64,000 nucleotides of DNA from Hirsutella rhossiliensis (Eukaryota; Ascomycota; Sordariomycetes; Hypocreales; Ophiocordycipitaceae): assembly GCF_020360975.1 (NCBI RefSeq), contig NW_025408677.1, positions 1,240,001 to 1,304,000 of the forward strand. The letters run 5' to 3'. The notes beneath the pieces are model-generated. The model had not been told where the DNA came from. It did not search any database and worked only from the letters and a program-made list of their open reading frames with translations. This document shows positions 1-12,100 of this stretch, piece after piece; positions within the stretch are counted from its first letter, which is position 1, and every line of letters begins with the position of its first letter. The position numbers and the translations under genes were made by a program.

Positions 1-98
1 TAGCTAAGAACGCTAAGACTAGCTATCTAATATACCCGAGCAGGAGCAGCTACCGTCTTATCTTTACTACCGGCCGCGCGGCGCTTTATATCTATAAA

Positions 99-124
99 GG
101 GGGGGGGGGGATATATATATATAT
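99..124. repeat. G12 tract followed by (AT)7
   Basis: A run of twelve G (99-110) abuts seven AT units (111-124) inside the endonuclease part of the LINE. It replaces normal coding sequence there and is probably a secondary slippage expansion. Confidence 0.9.
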
Positions 125-3100
125 CACGATATCGGGTCGTTAACTAGCGACGGAGGCGTCGACTAGTGCAGCGTTACCTTTACTAAGCCTAATACTATAA
201 TCTTCTCCGTCTATTCCCCGATCTATATTAGGGAGCCTAAATAGAGCCCGCTTCCCGCTCTCGTATCGAGCACGCCGTGCTATAGAGCCGCCTTCGTCGG
301 AGACTTTAATATCTACTACCCGCTCTAGGACATCTATAACCGAACGTCGGATAACTACGACGATATACTAAAGCTAGTAAGCTAATAGAATCTTACGCTC
401 GCTACGCTTAAAGGCGAAATTACTCGTCTTAGTAGGCCGGGTAAGCGTAATAGTACGATAGACCTCGCTTAGGTCTCGCGGGACCTCTTAGCGACGTACC
501 TCGGTAGAGTAGATATTATAGGTTTAGAATATATCCCGTAACTCCTATAACTTAACGTTAGACCGCCTCCGCCCCGCTTATAGCTCCGAGGACTTCTAAT
601 AAACTAGCGCCTACTTAAACCTAAACGTGCCCGCGCGGAGGCGACGACGCGTTTTAGGCCCTCGATCGCCCCTTTTATACCGTAATCCCCTAAAGAAATT
701 AACGATTATACCGACTAGCTAGTTAACTAACTAATAGAAATCGCTTATCGCGCTACGCCTAAGGTCCGCGGTCGAGCTAATAGAGGCAGGGAAGAGTAGT
801 AGACCCGCGATATTAAAAACGCTACCTAGGCGGCTAAGTAGGCTAAGAGGCTCTACTTAAGAACCAGGAACCTAGCCTACTAGGAAGCGCGACGCGACGC
901 CGTAGCGGCGTAGAGTCGAGCCGTATACGAGGCGTATAGGAGCGTATAGAGGAGATATCTCTACGACGCCTTAAAGACGAAAGGCATCTAGGCCTTAAAG
1001 CGATAGGCTAGACTTAGAAGCACCTAACTACCTATACTATTACGCTTCCCCGACCTCTTATAAGTAGAAGGCGACCTAACCTTAGTTCGCACGCGCGCCG
1101 ATAAAACTAGAGTATTAGCCGAAAGATTCTTCCCGACACCCTCGGCCGCCTATCCTAACGCTACCGGGGGCCCCGCCCGCGAGCCGGTTACGATTAGCAA
1201 CCACTTCTCCCTCGTAGAGGTTAAGTAGGTTATTAAACGGACGGTACTATAGAAGGCGGCGGGGGAAGATAGTCTGCCCCTAGGGTTAATAAAGCCTACG
1301 ATAAACTAGTCGCTATCTCTATCCTTATATTACTAAACTCTAGCTACGCTCTTAGGTATTTCCTAGAGCGCTTTCGCCGCGTAGACGTAGTAGTTATCCC
1401 TAAACCTAATAAGACCTAAGCTTAACTTAACCTAGTAGGCAGCTAGCGCTTAATCTCCCTCCTTAGCACGGTAGGCAAGATAATAGAGGCGACGATCGCA
1501 CGGCGGCTCGCCGATACTACGAAGACGTATCTACTACTCCCCGAGGGATAGATAGGCAATCGGCCTAGACGCTCTACGGAAGTAGTAGTCTATATTATTA
1601 TAGAACTAGCGCGTATAGCGTAGGATTAAGGCGGTATCGCGTCCCTTCTTTAACTTAATCTTAAGGGTGCTTTTAATAGGGTAGACTATACCTACCTTCT
1701 CTAGGCTTTAAAAGGGAGAGGTATCCTAGAATAGCTCCTAGCTTAGATCCGGAGTTTCGTAAGTAATAGAATAGCTCGCCTACTCTTCGACGGCGACGCA
1801 TTAAACCCCCTTAGTATATACGTAGGCGTTCTTTAAGGATCCCGGCTTTCCCTAATCTTCTTCCTCTTCTATATCGCCCCCCTTTACGACGCTCTCGAAG
1901 TAACGGCGGGAATAATACTAGTCGGCTTTATAGACGACTTAAATATTCTCGCCTTTAGTAGAACTATAGACGAAACCGCCGAACGGCTCGAAGGAGCATG
2001 GTCTATATACGAAGGCTAGGCGCGCGCTATAGGGGCAGCGTTTAAACCGGCGAAAAGCGAATTACTATACTTTATACGCGCCTATGCCCCGCCTAAGACG
2101 TGCGTTCGCCTCGGCAATACCACGATAGCGCCGTTAGAGTCCTCCCGCTTCCTCGGAGTTTAGCTTTACCGTAAGCTCTAATAGGGCCCTTACCTTAAGT
2201 AAATCTAGACTAAGTTTTAGCGCTAATAGGTGGCACTTACCGCGCTCGCTACGTCTACGTAGGGATGTCGACTCTCGCGCGTACGGGAGATCTATACTAA
2301 GGTTATCTATAGCGCTATCGTCTATAGAGGCCTAGCCTTCTATACGCCTACGCTACCGAATAGATAGCTAAGGGGAGTAGCTCGTGCGCTCTATAGCCTA
2401 TAAACGACGTGCCTTCGAACCGTCGCCGGCGCGTATAAAGCTATACTAACCCGTACCCTAGAAATAGAGACCGAAGTCCCGCCGCTTAACCTCTACCTTA
2501 ACGAATAACTAGCGAGATTTTAGAGTCGACTCGAGACTTTAGGGATAGCGGCGCGGCTGCGTCTAGCCTACGTAAAAGTTAGCAGCGTGCTTCGAAAACG
2601 TAAGGGTCTATAGCGTAAACCCGGAAATAGCGGCGAGGAGTAGCGATAGCGCTAGTATATAGGCTCGACGGAGCCTCGTAAAGCTCTATAGCGTAAATAG
2701 ACGAGAAGGTAGGAAAGAGAGCTACGAGACGCGAAGCTACGCTATCCTCGTCGTGCCCTCTAACTATTAGACACGGAACCGCCCCCTCCGAAGCCTTAGA
2801 GAAGGCTAAAGGCCTACGCCGACCTCTATAAGCACGAGAGCTCTACGCTTATCTAGCTCTATATAGGGAAGATAGGTCTTAATAGCTTTCTCTATTATAA
2901 GAACGTTCCTAGCGCGACGACCCCCCTCTACTAGTACGGTAGCGGGGAGGAAATAGTGTTTTATGTCTTCCTCCGCTGCCCCCTATAAGCTAATAACCGT
3001 AGGCTCCTCCTAGCCGCCCTCCGCACTAACGCCGACCTCCGCGCGCTTCTTATGCGACCCGATATAGCCCTATACCTCGTCTAATAGTTTCTTAACTTTC

Positions 3101-3680
3101 GGCCGATACCTTACTATAAGGTAGTAGTAGATCTCGTAAGAAGCTAGACCGCTAGCGCCGCGATAACGATACGATTACGAGCGGACGGAGGGTAGAAAGA
3201 GAGAATAAGGTAGTAGTAAATATCTTTACTCTTATCGGCTCCTAATTCTAAACAGCCGCGAAGGGCCTACACGCACTGCCGGGCCTCGACCCCTATAATA
3301 GTATTAATCGCCGCCCCTAGTACGGCTTATACTCGGGAGCCTAGCGGGCCGTAGACGACCGACCGAACACTAGTAAGAAATTCCTAAGAAAGGAGGTATA
3401 AGCGGGATAGAGTTCTCCGTCGCGCTACGCGCGCGTTAACGGCTATTCGGGTATAACGCGCCTATAGGACCTAACGCCCCGGCCTAGTTTAGGACGGAGG
3501 TCCCCTACCTATACTAGGCTAGCGGCTGCGACCTAATATACTTAACATCGCGACGATAGCGGCCCGCGGGCCAAGGTAGATAAGAAGGTTATATATAAGT
3601 TTTCCTCCTAAGCTACCGGGTTTTTCCTATATAGGTAACGAGTAGAGGCTCTAGAGCCTATAGGCTAGCTAGTATAATAA

Positions 3681-3704
3681 ACTACTACTACTACTACTAC
3701 TACT
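3681..3704. repeat. (ACT)8 microsatellite
   Basis: Eight perfect ACT triplets lie at the 3' side of the LINE remnant. Simple triplet tails are common at LINE 3' ends, so this may mark the element's end; that link is inference. Confidence 0.85.
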
Positions 3705-3779
3705 TATCTATCGCTATTCGAAAGCCTTTTCTACGATCTAATAAATAATATATCTTTTAGATAATAGTTTGCGAGTTCC

Positions 3780-5165
3780 TATGCCGATTATCCCTTATAA
3801 ACTCGTCTACCTCGTCTCCCTTTTTACTATTTAGGCGATAGCCGATAACGCTTTCGAAGCTAAATTCGATTCTTATAACTAGGTATTACGTCCCCTACTT
3901 CTAGAAAAGGGCGTCGACTTCGTGCCACTAAAATAGAAAACTAAGATACTAGATAAAGAGATTATTTTAATATCGTATAGCACGTTCCTAGAGACGTAGA
4001 ACCGTATATACTTTATAGTTAGTTCGCGTAAGAGGAAAAGGCTATACTCCCTAAGAGTCGGTGCTAGCGGCCGGTTAAAAGGTAAGGGCGATTCGCGAGT
4101 ATTAGAGCGTCTCGAGCATTACTAATCTATATAGATCTAGGGAGTCTAACACCGGCGCTACGTAACTTTATTCTCTCTAACTCGACGGATGTTTTTAAAC
4201 GGAGCTACTAGCCGGTTTAGGTTCGAGAAAAATTAGCGGAAATAGCGTTTAGGGAGCTCGCTAAATAAGACGACGCCTTATAGTCTATAATATCGAACGC
4301 CTTCCTATAACACGATCCCTATGCTCTTGTCTACCTTACGCAGTAGGAGCTCGACTAATTTAAGGAACGACGAGACATTATAGGCCTACGGGAGCGATTA
4401 AAAGTCGCAATATTAAAACAAGGCTTAAGGTATCGCGAGGTCGCCGAGATTACCAGACGTATATAGTATATTTATAACTGCTTAGAGGAGCTTATATTAT
4501 AAGAGAAACGGCGCCTTTACTTTCGCAAAGGTAGATAGATTTCGGGTTCTTAGGCAGACGACCGACCATCTATATAATCCCTCCGCGACCAACCTAAGGC
4601 GGAAAAATAATAGCCCTAGCAGCATCGTTGCCGCGAACATCTCTCTACTATTTACGGATAAGCATCCTCGCGACAGTCTTCCCGACCGGTTAGTAGCCTA
4701 CCTTTAGGGCTAGTCCTAGCAGGCCATCGATAATAATAAGGACGACGATAATCGGGGAATAAGTAGTTGCGCGAGCGCCGCTGCTAATTACGAGGCAGAA
4801 AGACCACGATGCCTCTTTAGCTATAGGACGTACTACGACAACAACGCACTTACTAAGTATATTCGGCCGACTTATATAGACAACTTCAATCTCCCGTTTA
4901 TATGCCCGGAGTGCTAGCGACTAGGATAGGACGAGTGTGTTATTCTAGCCAGCCTATCCGCCTAAAGCAGCTATATCCTGCGAAAGCATAGCAGAGTACA
5001 CACCCTAATTTTCGGCCTAGGATAATAATGCCTGCGTACTGCATCTTATGCGAGAAATACTTTATAAGAGCGGGGTTCACGAAGCACTTTAATACGTAAC
5101 ACCCTAAGTTAACGTCCTAGCAGCTCCGTTAATGCCTTATATATTAGCAGGGCCAATTCGAGCAA
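3780..5165 (+). pseudogene. DUF3435-family (tyrosine-recombinase-like) protein with C-terminal C2H2 fingers, RIP-killed
   Basis: The reading frame shows AIADNAFEAKFDSYN, then RLYSLRVGASGRL (the position of the R-containing recombinase block), then NAFL-stop-HDPYALVYLTQ with ELD-stop-FKERRDIIGLRERLKVA at 4296-4395. The DP-x-AP-x-YLT / ERRDI pattern is typical of the DUF3435 family. A REVAEITRRI...EKRRLYFRKG block follows near 4430-4540. The C-terminus has two C2H2 fingers: CPEC at 4902-4913 with HSRVH near 4987-5001, and YCILCEKYFIRAGFTKHF at about 5037-5090. Starship 'captain' recombinases belong to DUF3435, but many family members are not captains and the catalytic tyrosine cannot be assigned in this degraded copy. 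Stops are all TAG/TAA, consistent with RIP. Confidence 0.72.
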
Positions 5166-5169
5166 CCGT

Positions 5170-5744
5170 TAATTATTAATCGATCCGGCTAGATAGCACA
5201 CGTAAGGGAGCTTTATATAGGAGGGGAAGTTCTTAGGGCCGTGCTGGTAAAGAATGAAGGGGAGATTGTGAGTCGTGGATTAGTCGAACTTCGAAGCGAA
5301 GAGGGGACGAAATGGAGGAGACATGCTACCCGATAACGACACGAGCAACGGGACCAGTAGCGGCGAGGGCAGCGGCAGACTCAGTAGGAATAAGATTAAG
5401 ATTAAGAGGAGTCTCGACGACTCCGCGGCTTACTATACGGCTGGCCCTTAGAAGCGAAGGAAGGAGCGCTTAAGTAGGAAGATTATCCGGGCGATAGAGG
5501 ATGCCGAGTATAATAATTAGGACTAGAAGGAGGAGGCGATACTTAATTCCTATGCTAGCGAGGAATTTTAGGTTAATAGTAGGGAGTAATAGTAGACGAT
5601 AACGGCGTAAGTAAATAGCCGCCTCTTAGACGACTATACCCGTAACGTGAAGCCCTGATAGGATATATATAAAATAGACGGCCCCCTTCCTAGGAGTCCG
5701 GGCTGAATTCTGCTCCTTATATCTTACTCCTCGTCTCTTTTCTT
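5170..5744 (+). other. Unassigned, partly RIP-mutated stretch, possibly coding
   Basis: One frame at about 5320-5640 reads as a hydrophilic, Ser/Lys/Arg-rich protein (GSGRLSRNKIKIKRSLDDS, then KERLSRKIIRAIEDAEY) broken only by TAG/TAA. No family is recognised. CpA and TpG are less depleted near 5220-5360 than further left. Confidence 0.3.
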
Positions 5745-6561
5745 ATGCCTACCTTCTTTAGATCATTCTAGCTAAGTAACGCTAAAGTTCCTATGCCTAT
5801 CTAGACCCTCGATAATGCTACCTTCGTGCCTGCTACTCCCGTCGACATTTCGATGATTAATCTTTCTTTAGGCTCGCTAGCTATAGATCGTTATAACTTA
5901 GATTCTACTATCAACTTTACTGCCTTAGCTTAGGACTATAGATATATTACGGCTAGGCATATACGAGCCTTAACGGCTATAAAGATATATTAGCACTATA
6001 AACGAAGACTTAAAGCTAAGGAGTAAGAAAGAAAGACTAGACTACACGACCGAGCTAGCCTTTATATGTATATGCACGAGGTTACCTTAGCAGCGCTTAG
6101 GTAAGCACGAGGTCGCACGTAGGCACGTAATACTGCTTAGGCACGCGATACTAGTGAGGTTCTACGCTAGTGTCTCTACGCTAGCGCGTAGGGTCGTAAT
6201 AGGACACACCTATAACTCTAGCCCTTCCGGAGACGACGGCGCAATAAATAACGACGACGCGTGGGATTATACTAAGACTAATATTAACTTTACTCTACCT
6301 ACCGAAGATATCGATCTCTTTAGCAGCAATTTTCCGTATGCGCCTTTTAGAATCTACGATAGGATAGTAAGGCTTATAAGTAGTAAAGCTACTAGTAATA
6401 TATTAAACAGCTTTATGCCGGTGCTTAGGGAGTCTTCCCTACTACTACCGCTAGATCTTTCCCTTAATAAATTCTTAGAGTTGCGCGACGACGGTTTCCC
6501 GGATAGATTCGATCCTTACGATCTATAGGCACCTAATATATCTCCTAAAGCTACCTATAAG

Positions 6562-6841
6562 TAGGGTGGTTTTCTATTACGATTGCAAGGGGTCTTTCTA
6601 TTAAAGGTATAATAGATAATCCTTTTCTATTCTCGGTATATTAGCACTATAGGGGGTATACCGCTAATAAGGCCTAAAGATTTAGCGAGATTTAGTAGTA
6701 GATAAGCCTACTATTTTAGTAGCCGGCCCCTTAGACTTTATACTAGGAGTATAAGTAGGGGGGGTAATCTATTCTATCCATTATAGATAGATATACCTTT
6801 AATAGAAAAACCCCTTATAATCGTAATAGAAAACCACCCTG
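6562..6841. mobile_element. hAT-type MITE, 280 bp, with 8-bp target duplication
   Basis: Terminal inverted repeats of about 50 bp begin YAGGGTGGTTTTC on each side; the left end has T where the right end implies C, a RIP-type change. The element is flanked by a perfect 8-bp duplication CCTATAAG (6554-6561 and 6842-6849). An 8-bp TSD, short length and no coding capacity fit a non-autonomous hAT element. It sits inside the unknown gene and its removal keeps the frame. Confidence 0.88.
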
Positions 6842-6926
6842 CCTATAAGCCTCTTATTGACCTTATAGGGGATTCTTTAGTTTATAAGGGCTATATACTA
6901 AACGATGCCTAGAATAAGGAGCTTTC

Positions 6927-7396
6927 TATTACGACTACGGTTAGCGGGCCGTAGGAGAGCCGGCCACGTTCACGTAATAAGGCGGCTCGGAATAATAGTC
7001 GGGACGAGAAGTCACTTAGGCTTAGCTTACCTAGAGCGTACGTAAGCTAAGTAAGCCTTATATAGATAGATTACTACTTAGGAGCATAGCTTACGAGTAA
7101 GCTATAGTAAGCTACAAAGGGGATTACGGCTAGGACCGTGATCTAAGGATAGTCTCTACGGGTATATATAGCCACCTACTTTCACTCCTTTAGATAGATA
7201 GCTCTCTAGCTTTTAATATAGATCTTTATTACGATTCTATCTCTAATTCTAATTACCTAGTTATAGTCTACGGTCTATGACCTCCGACTTATTACTAACG
7301 TGATATATATATTATTGCTTAGACTACGCCCTATTATATCTGCTAATATAAACCCCTCGATAGGTTTATCCCTTAGGAATAATACCGGTCGTTATA
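6927..7396 (-). repeat. Solo LTR, copy A, 470 bp
   Basis: Inverted partner in sequence of the 470-bp unit at 17573-18042. Its ends read TATTACGAC... and ...GTCGTTATA, the RIP-mutated forms of TG...CA LTR ends. It is flanked by a perfect 5-bp duplication CTTTC (6922-6926 and 7397-7401). No gag-pol sequence adjoins it, so it is a recombined solo LTR of a Ty3/Ty1-type element, family not determined. Orientation is set by the TATA-like CTATATATACC in the other copy. Confidence 0.9.
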
Positions 7397-7567
7397 CTTT
7401 CGTACTATAATACCGAAGATAACGATAGGTTCGCGGATAAATTCTATTACTAAGCACCGATAGTATCGCTTAGCGCTATACGCGAGATCGTGTTTATCGA
7501 CCTTACCGGGGATTTAGAATATAGCTATAGGGTAGAGGAACTAAGCGAGGAATCTAAGGATGGTTAA

Positions 7568-8165
7568 GTTAAGGGGCTAGCATACTAAGAGGCGGATAAT
7601 ACCTTTGTTATTATTGCTAGACATATATATCCCGTTTTATAAGGAACGGTGTTCCTACTATAAATAAAGCAGCTATAATATACTCTCCCGATTATATAAG
7701 CCAATAAGTAGTATATTAATTATAGACAAAATCTTATCTTATAGAGCAAGAATCGCTCGTTATTTTGCATGTTATTATGCATTAAACGGGTTGCCGGTTA
7801 TCGTATAATCGGGAATCGAAGGAACAGAGCTAGCTTAGAATGCTAGCTAAGACCTCTTAAGAACACCGGCACGACCAACCTCCTTTGAACACGAATATCA
7901 GTGGAACCAAGACACTTCCAGATTCACTCGAGGTATCACGGAATTCCTTAGTCTCAGGGCTATACGGCAGCCTAAATCTGGTCCCGAAAGGTTCTTCCGT
8001 TCAGCTACAATTGTCTATATAAGACAGCATGTCCGCTAGTAGATAGATAGAGAATCATTAACTTTAACACCTCTTCCACACACTAATACACTACCAATAA
8101 ATTCCGTTGAAAATCCTACCTTATACTCCTTCTTCCCCTCTATCACGTAGTCTTACGTGATTCCT
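7568..8165. other. Unassigned; RIP-mutated to about 7650, then lightly mutated
   Basis: From about 7780 CpA and TpG reappear, unlike both flanks. The stretch holds a TATATAAG-like box near 8020 followed by C/A-rich sequence, and the inverted pair CCCGATTATA (about 7690) / TATAATCGGG (about 7805). It could be part of an LTR or a small element, but I find no second copy and no target duplication. Confidence 0.3.
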
Positions 8166-8179
8166 TGATTTCCTAAAAT

Positions 8180-8765
8180 TCCGCTTTTGCTCATATACCT
8201 TAAGACGTTTATAGATAAGGAGACGTCGAACTTATCGATCTTACTAGAGGCCCAGCTTAACCTTAAATATTCTAATTCTTTACTTATAGCTATACGGTAT
8301 TAGCTAATATAGTCTAATATATACGTATACCTTCCTAGCTCGAGGCATTTAGTAGGTAGTAACGGAAAGTTATTAGTATTACGTATATATTTAGACGGGC
8401 GTGCCGCGTTTATATAATTAAAGCCTAATTTCTATCTCTAGGCTAGCCTATACTGTCTATAGAAATATCGCATTCGTTATTAGCGTGGCCCCTGGCCTAT
8501 AAGTGACGCCGCTTATAAGGGCCGCTGCGGCCTAGCTGCACGCTCGACTAGAGGCGATCCGGCCTAGGAACCTAGCTCTCCGTTTAATTAATCTTAAGTA
8601 AAGCTACGAGCACCTTTTTCCCGCTTATTCAATCGGGCCAACCGGTGCTGCTGCCTAATAGCGAGCTCATTCTCCGAAATTCGAGCTTTAGCCTTTAAGA
8701 GCCTCGCGCTCCGGGCCCCGGCATGGTCCTCCCTAGTAGCTAGACTTCTTTACTTCCCTATAGTT
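8180..8765 (-). pseudogene. Unknown protein remnant
   Basis: On the minus strand one frame, broken only by TAG/TAA, reads ARLLKAKARISENELAIRQQ then HRLARLNKREKGARSF, and later INAARPSKYIRNTNNFPLL and KCLELGRYTYILDYIS. The first part is charged and coiled-coil-like and resembles the basic C-terminal tail of pogo/Fot-type transposases, but no catalytic motif is visible. It ends short of the Helitron terminus at 9107 and points the same way. Confidence 0.4.
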
Positions 8766-9106
8766 CTACTATAACCTGCCCTATCTACTTCGGACTATAT
8801 TATCTCGGCCTAGATCTAGGGAACTAGCCTCTTTAATCGCCTAAATATAGAGCAGCGCATTATATTCGACCTTTACTAGGCACCTAGCTAAATATATAAG
8901 GGTCTATACACGGAGTTACTACTAATTACTAAGCGCCGCCTCGCTAGGCGCTAGTAACGACGATACGCTAGAGCCGCGGTTGCTAATAACGCCCTACTAC
9001 GGGTTTCTATTAACTAAGGGCTACTAGTAACTAATATGCGTCGGTTGTTAGTACCTTAAAGGGACCGGGAACCTCCGGGCGCTTAGCGATATGCTCCTAG
9101 TAACAC

Positions 9107-12100
9107 CTAAAATACTACGCTATACCTTACACTTTAGTTTTTAGGGCTGTGGTATAAGGCGTATAATTAGCCGAAGGCTACGAGTCTAGCTATAAGCAGT
9201 CACCGAACAATCAGTATAGTATCTATAATTATATAATTATCTATGCCTTAGAAAGTATCGTTCTTATCGCGGGTAGCATTAAGTAGAGTTATATAGACGC
9301 GTGACCTATCTTATATAGATTCTAGGTAAGAATCTATCGCTTGCGAAGTTGCTAATCCCTTATCTTTATCTTAATTCCTTCCGGCGGCGACGCATAAGTT
9401 AGATAATTACGGTTAAACGGGGCATCTAGTATTAGACCCTATAGCGTTTTTATACGCGAGACGGCTACGTAGCTTAATCCGGTCTAAAAGTCACGGTAGG
9501 ATAGATCCGTTACGATTATATCTTCGGTAATACTCTACGACTTATAAACTATAATAGCGTAGTATACGATTAGGGGAAATTATATACGAGTATAGAGCGT
9601 GGCTCCGACGAGGAAGTCCCTAGCTACTAGTAGAATCGGGACAATCTTCCTACTATCTACGGTAGTTAGGAATACCGGACCTATATACTTATTAAACTCT
9701 ATTATAATTATATAAGGAGGGTCTTATATAGGGTTAGCTCTAGGCGCCTAAGCGATATCGTATACTATACTACGGGCGCCGTTATAGAGGCTAACTAGCT
9801 ACTAAAGGTTAGACGTTAGTATTAGACGGGCGCTAATATATACGGGAATCTACTTTATAAGGTTGCCTACCTTATCGTTAGGAGCAGTAGCAGCGCCGGG
9901 GCTAACGTTCCTAGCTATAACCTAGATAATAGGCCGGCCTAGGCGGTCGAGGTAGTAGTAATTATATTCGTTTACCCTATCTTTCGTAGCGTATACTTAT
10001 AGGGAATTAACGAACTTAGCAACCTCTTAATCGTCTAGCTTCGCTTAAATACGGCTAGAGAGGAGCTTCTAGGACTCCGTAGATAGTTAAAGTAGCCGTA
10101 ATTCCTTAAGAGCTAAACGAAACGCTCCTTAATCGTCGCCGCGCTAACGCTAGGCAACCTTTAAGAAAACCGTCTTATCGAAGCGCCGATATACGTTCTT
10201 GCCCTTAATCTCTACTCCCTATACGTCCTTATTATAATAAAGAGGCTTCTATAGTATAGGGGGAAGCTAAAAGAAGTCGCTAACTAAGAGGATATTAAGA
10301 CTACTAAAGAACTCCTTATTCTTAATCGGGAAAGCCTTATAGAGACGGTTATTAATCTATAATAGCTATCGTAGACCTAGTATGCTCTTCTTATCGATAA
10401 TTAAGTACTTAATATCCTTTACCTTCTTCTATAGCTAAGCTTTATCGATCGCTGCTAGGGGCTTAAAGTCCTTATTAATAGGGAGATATAGTAAGGAGTA
10501 TAAGGTAGTGCCCGATATCTAATTTCCCGTAACGCCTATAGGCGCGGCACGTTAAATAGGCGTCCCTCTTCTACTCGAGGCGGCTTAAAGGTACGCCGAG
10601 AGTAGATTAATAAGGTATAATTTACCCGTGCTACCGCTACCGTCTATATAGAGTAATAACTAGGAATAGGCCTAGGTTAGAAAGTAGCCTATTACTATAT
10701 CGTATACTAGGCGCTATTCTAGATTTAGGGAATCGCGAGCCTCGAGCGGCTAATAATCTATATTAAGGTAAAAGGGGTTTTTAGCTTTACGTTGCTTTTA
10801 GAAGTCGCCTTAGAGAATGCCGTTATCGGTATACCGTCTAACGTAGGTAGCTTAGTTATAATTTACGTCGATATCTCGCTAGCCTAGCACGTCGATATCG
10901 TCCTCCTTTAGCGGATAGTTAGGCAGTATATAGGCGAGTTTATACTAATCTTCCTCTACGATAGGCTCTTTATACTCCTTCCGCTTAAACTTATCGTCCT
11001 TTGCCTATAGCTTATTTACTCCTACCTCCCTATAACGGTCGTCCTCGTAGAAATAGTATCGCTGCCGGCAGCACTAATACGCCGCTATAAAGGACTTAAA
11101 CCGCTGCCTATCTATAGTAAGCAGCTCCTCCGGAGAACGATATAGATAGGCTATCGTTAACTTAATATAGTAGAAGTTATAAAACTAGGGCGACGCTTCC
11201 GCTAACCTATACTAAGGGAAATAAGATAAGACCCTCTTCTTCGCGTTCGCACTAAGTCCCCTCTACGTCTTAAGATTATAGGACTATAGGTACTCGAGAT
11301 AGGTTATACTCTTATATTAGTTATTTCTCTATAGATATTTCCGGTAGCTGCCGATAGCCTCGCTAATATCCTCGTCGACGCGGTATAACCGCGTATACTG
11401 CTCTAACGGGCGGTAGTCGACGTATATAACTATCCGAGTGCCTTCCTATAAAGGGATATTAAGTAGTAAGTAGGAAATTTCCTACGCCGAATAATCTCTC
11501 TTAAAAATCAACTTATTTATAAGGCGAGAGGAGAAGGATAATAGGGGCTAGCGGTATACTATATATAGTAAAACCTAATCTACGAGCTTATAGTAAGGCT
11601 CTATCTTCTTCTCCGATTTACTATAATACTTAGTAGTATACGTAATAACTACCTATAAGCTAGTATAGGGCGATATATCGATATTAGCTAGCTAGCCTAG
11701 AATAATAATAGGATTAAGGTAGTTTATAAGGCTATCGTTACGGGCAGCCTTAAAGATATAATATAACTTACCTTCTTTCCTAATAACTACGGCTAGCTCC
11801 TATAAGGTATAGGGGAAGTTAAAACAATACTCCTTCTTTAGATCGGCGATATTAGCCGCCTCGATATCGGCTATAGCCCCTTATATATCGTTCGCTAGGT
11901 CCCTACTTCTCTTTCGTACCCGTAAGTAGTACGCGGTATTATATCTATAGCGCTAGCAGCGGTTAACGATCTACGAGAGCTATAGGAATATTATCTCTAC
12001 GCCTAGTAGATCTATACTTAGGGGATTCCCTTTACCCTAGGGCATTATCCTATTCGGCTCTAGGTTAATAGTAGTAATATAGAATCCCTATATACGTGCA

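Larger units (their letters stand above)
1..3710 (+). mobile_element. Tad1-like LINE (non-LTR retrotransposon), RIP-mutated ORF2, cut by left window edge
   Basis: Remnant of a non-LTR retrotransposon ORF2: endonuclease, then reverse transcriptase, which in the family nicks the target and primes reverse transcription on it. The endonuclease shows as GDFN at 299-310, followed by a decayed LTLATLKGEITRLSRPGKR-like stretch and STIDLA. The reverse transcriptase shows as VVVIPKPNKT (about 1387-1418), RLISLLSTVGKIIEA (1447-1491), LSLIFFLFYIAPLYDALE (about 1849-1902) and GFIDDLNILAF, where FIDD at 1927-1938 replaces the catalytic [FY]xDD box. A CLRTVAGAYKA block follows at about 2410, and an LLAALRTNADLRALL-like tail near 3010-3085. 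TAG and TAA stops are frequent throughout. One frame change separates endonuclease and RT. About 600 bases of RIP-mutated 3' sequence without a recognised domain end in an ACT triplet repeat. The 5' end and ORF1 lie outside the window. Confidence 0.9.
5745..7567 (+). pseudogene. Unknown protein gene split by a MITE and a solo LTR
   Basis: A candidate ATG lies at 5745 and the frame runs to about 6090 with RIP-type stops. The best-preserved stretch, 6154-6528, includes FTLPTEDIDLFSSNFPYAPF and ELRDDGFPDRFDPYDL. A frame change near 6090-6150 could be an intron (GTAAGC follows position 6100), but this is weak. Removing the MITE plus one TSD (6562-6849) and the LTR plus one TSD (6927-7401) leaves a single frame from 6154 to TAA at 7565-7567. 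That frame continues as PLIDLIGDSLVYKGY, YYNTEDNDRFADKFYY and EYSYRVEELSEESKDG. The remaining internal stops are TAG or TAA. The family is not recognised. Both insertions entered an uninterrupted reading frame. Confidence 0.55.
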
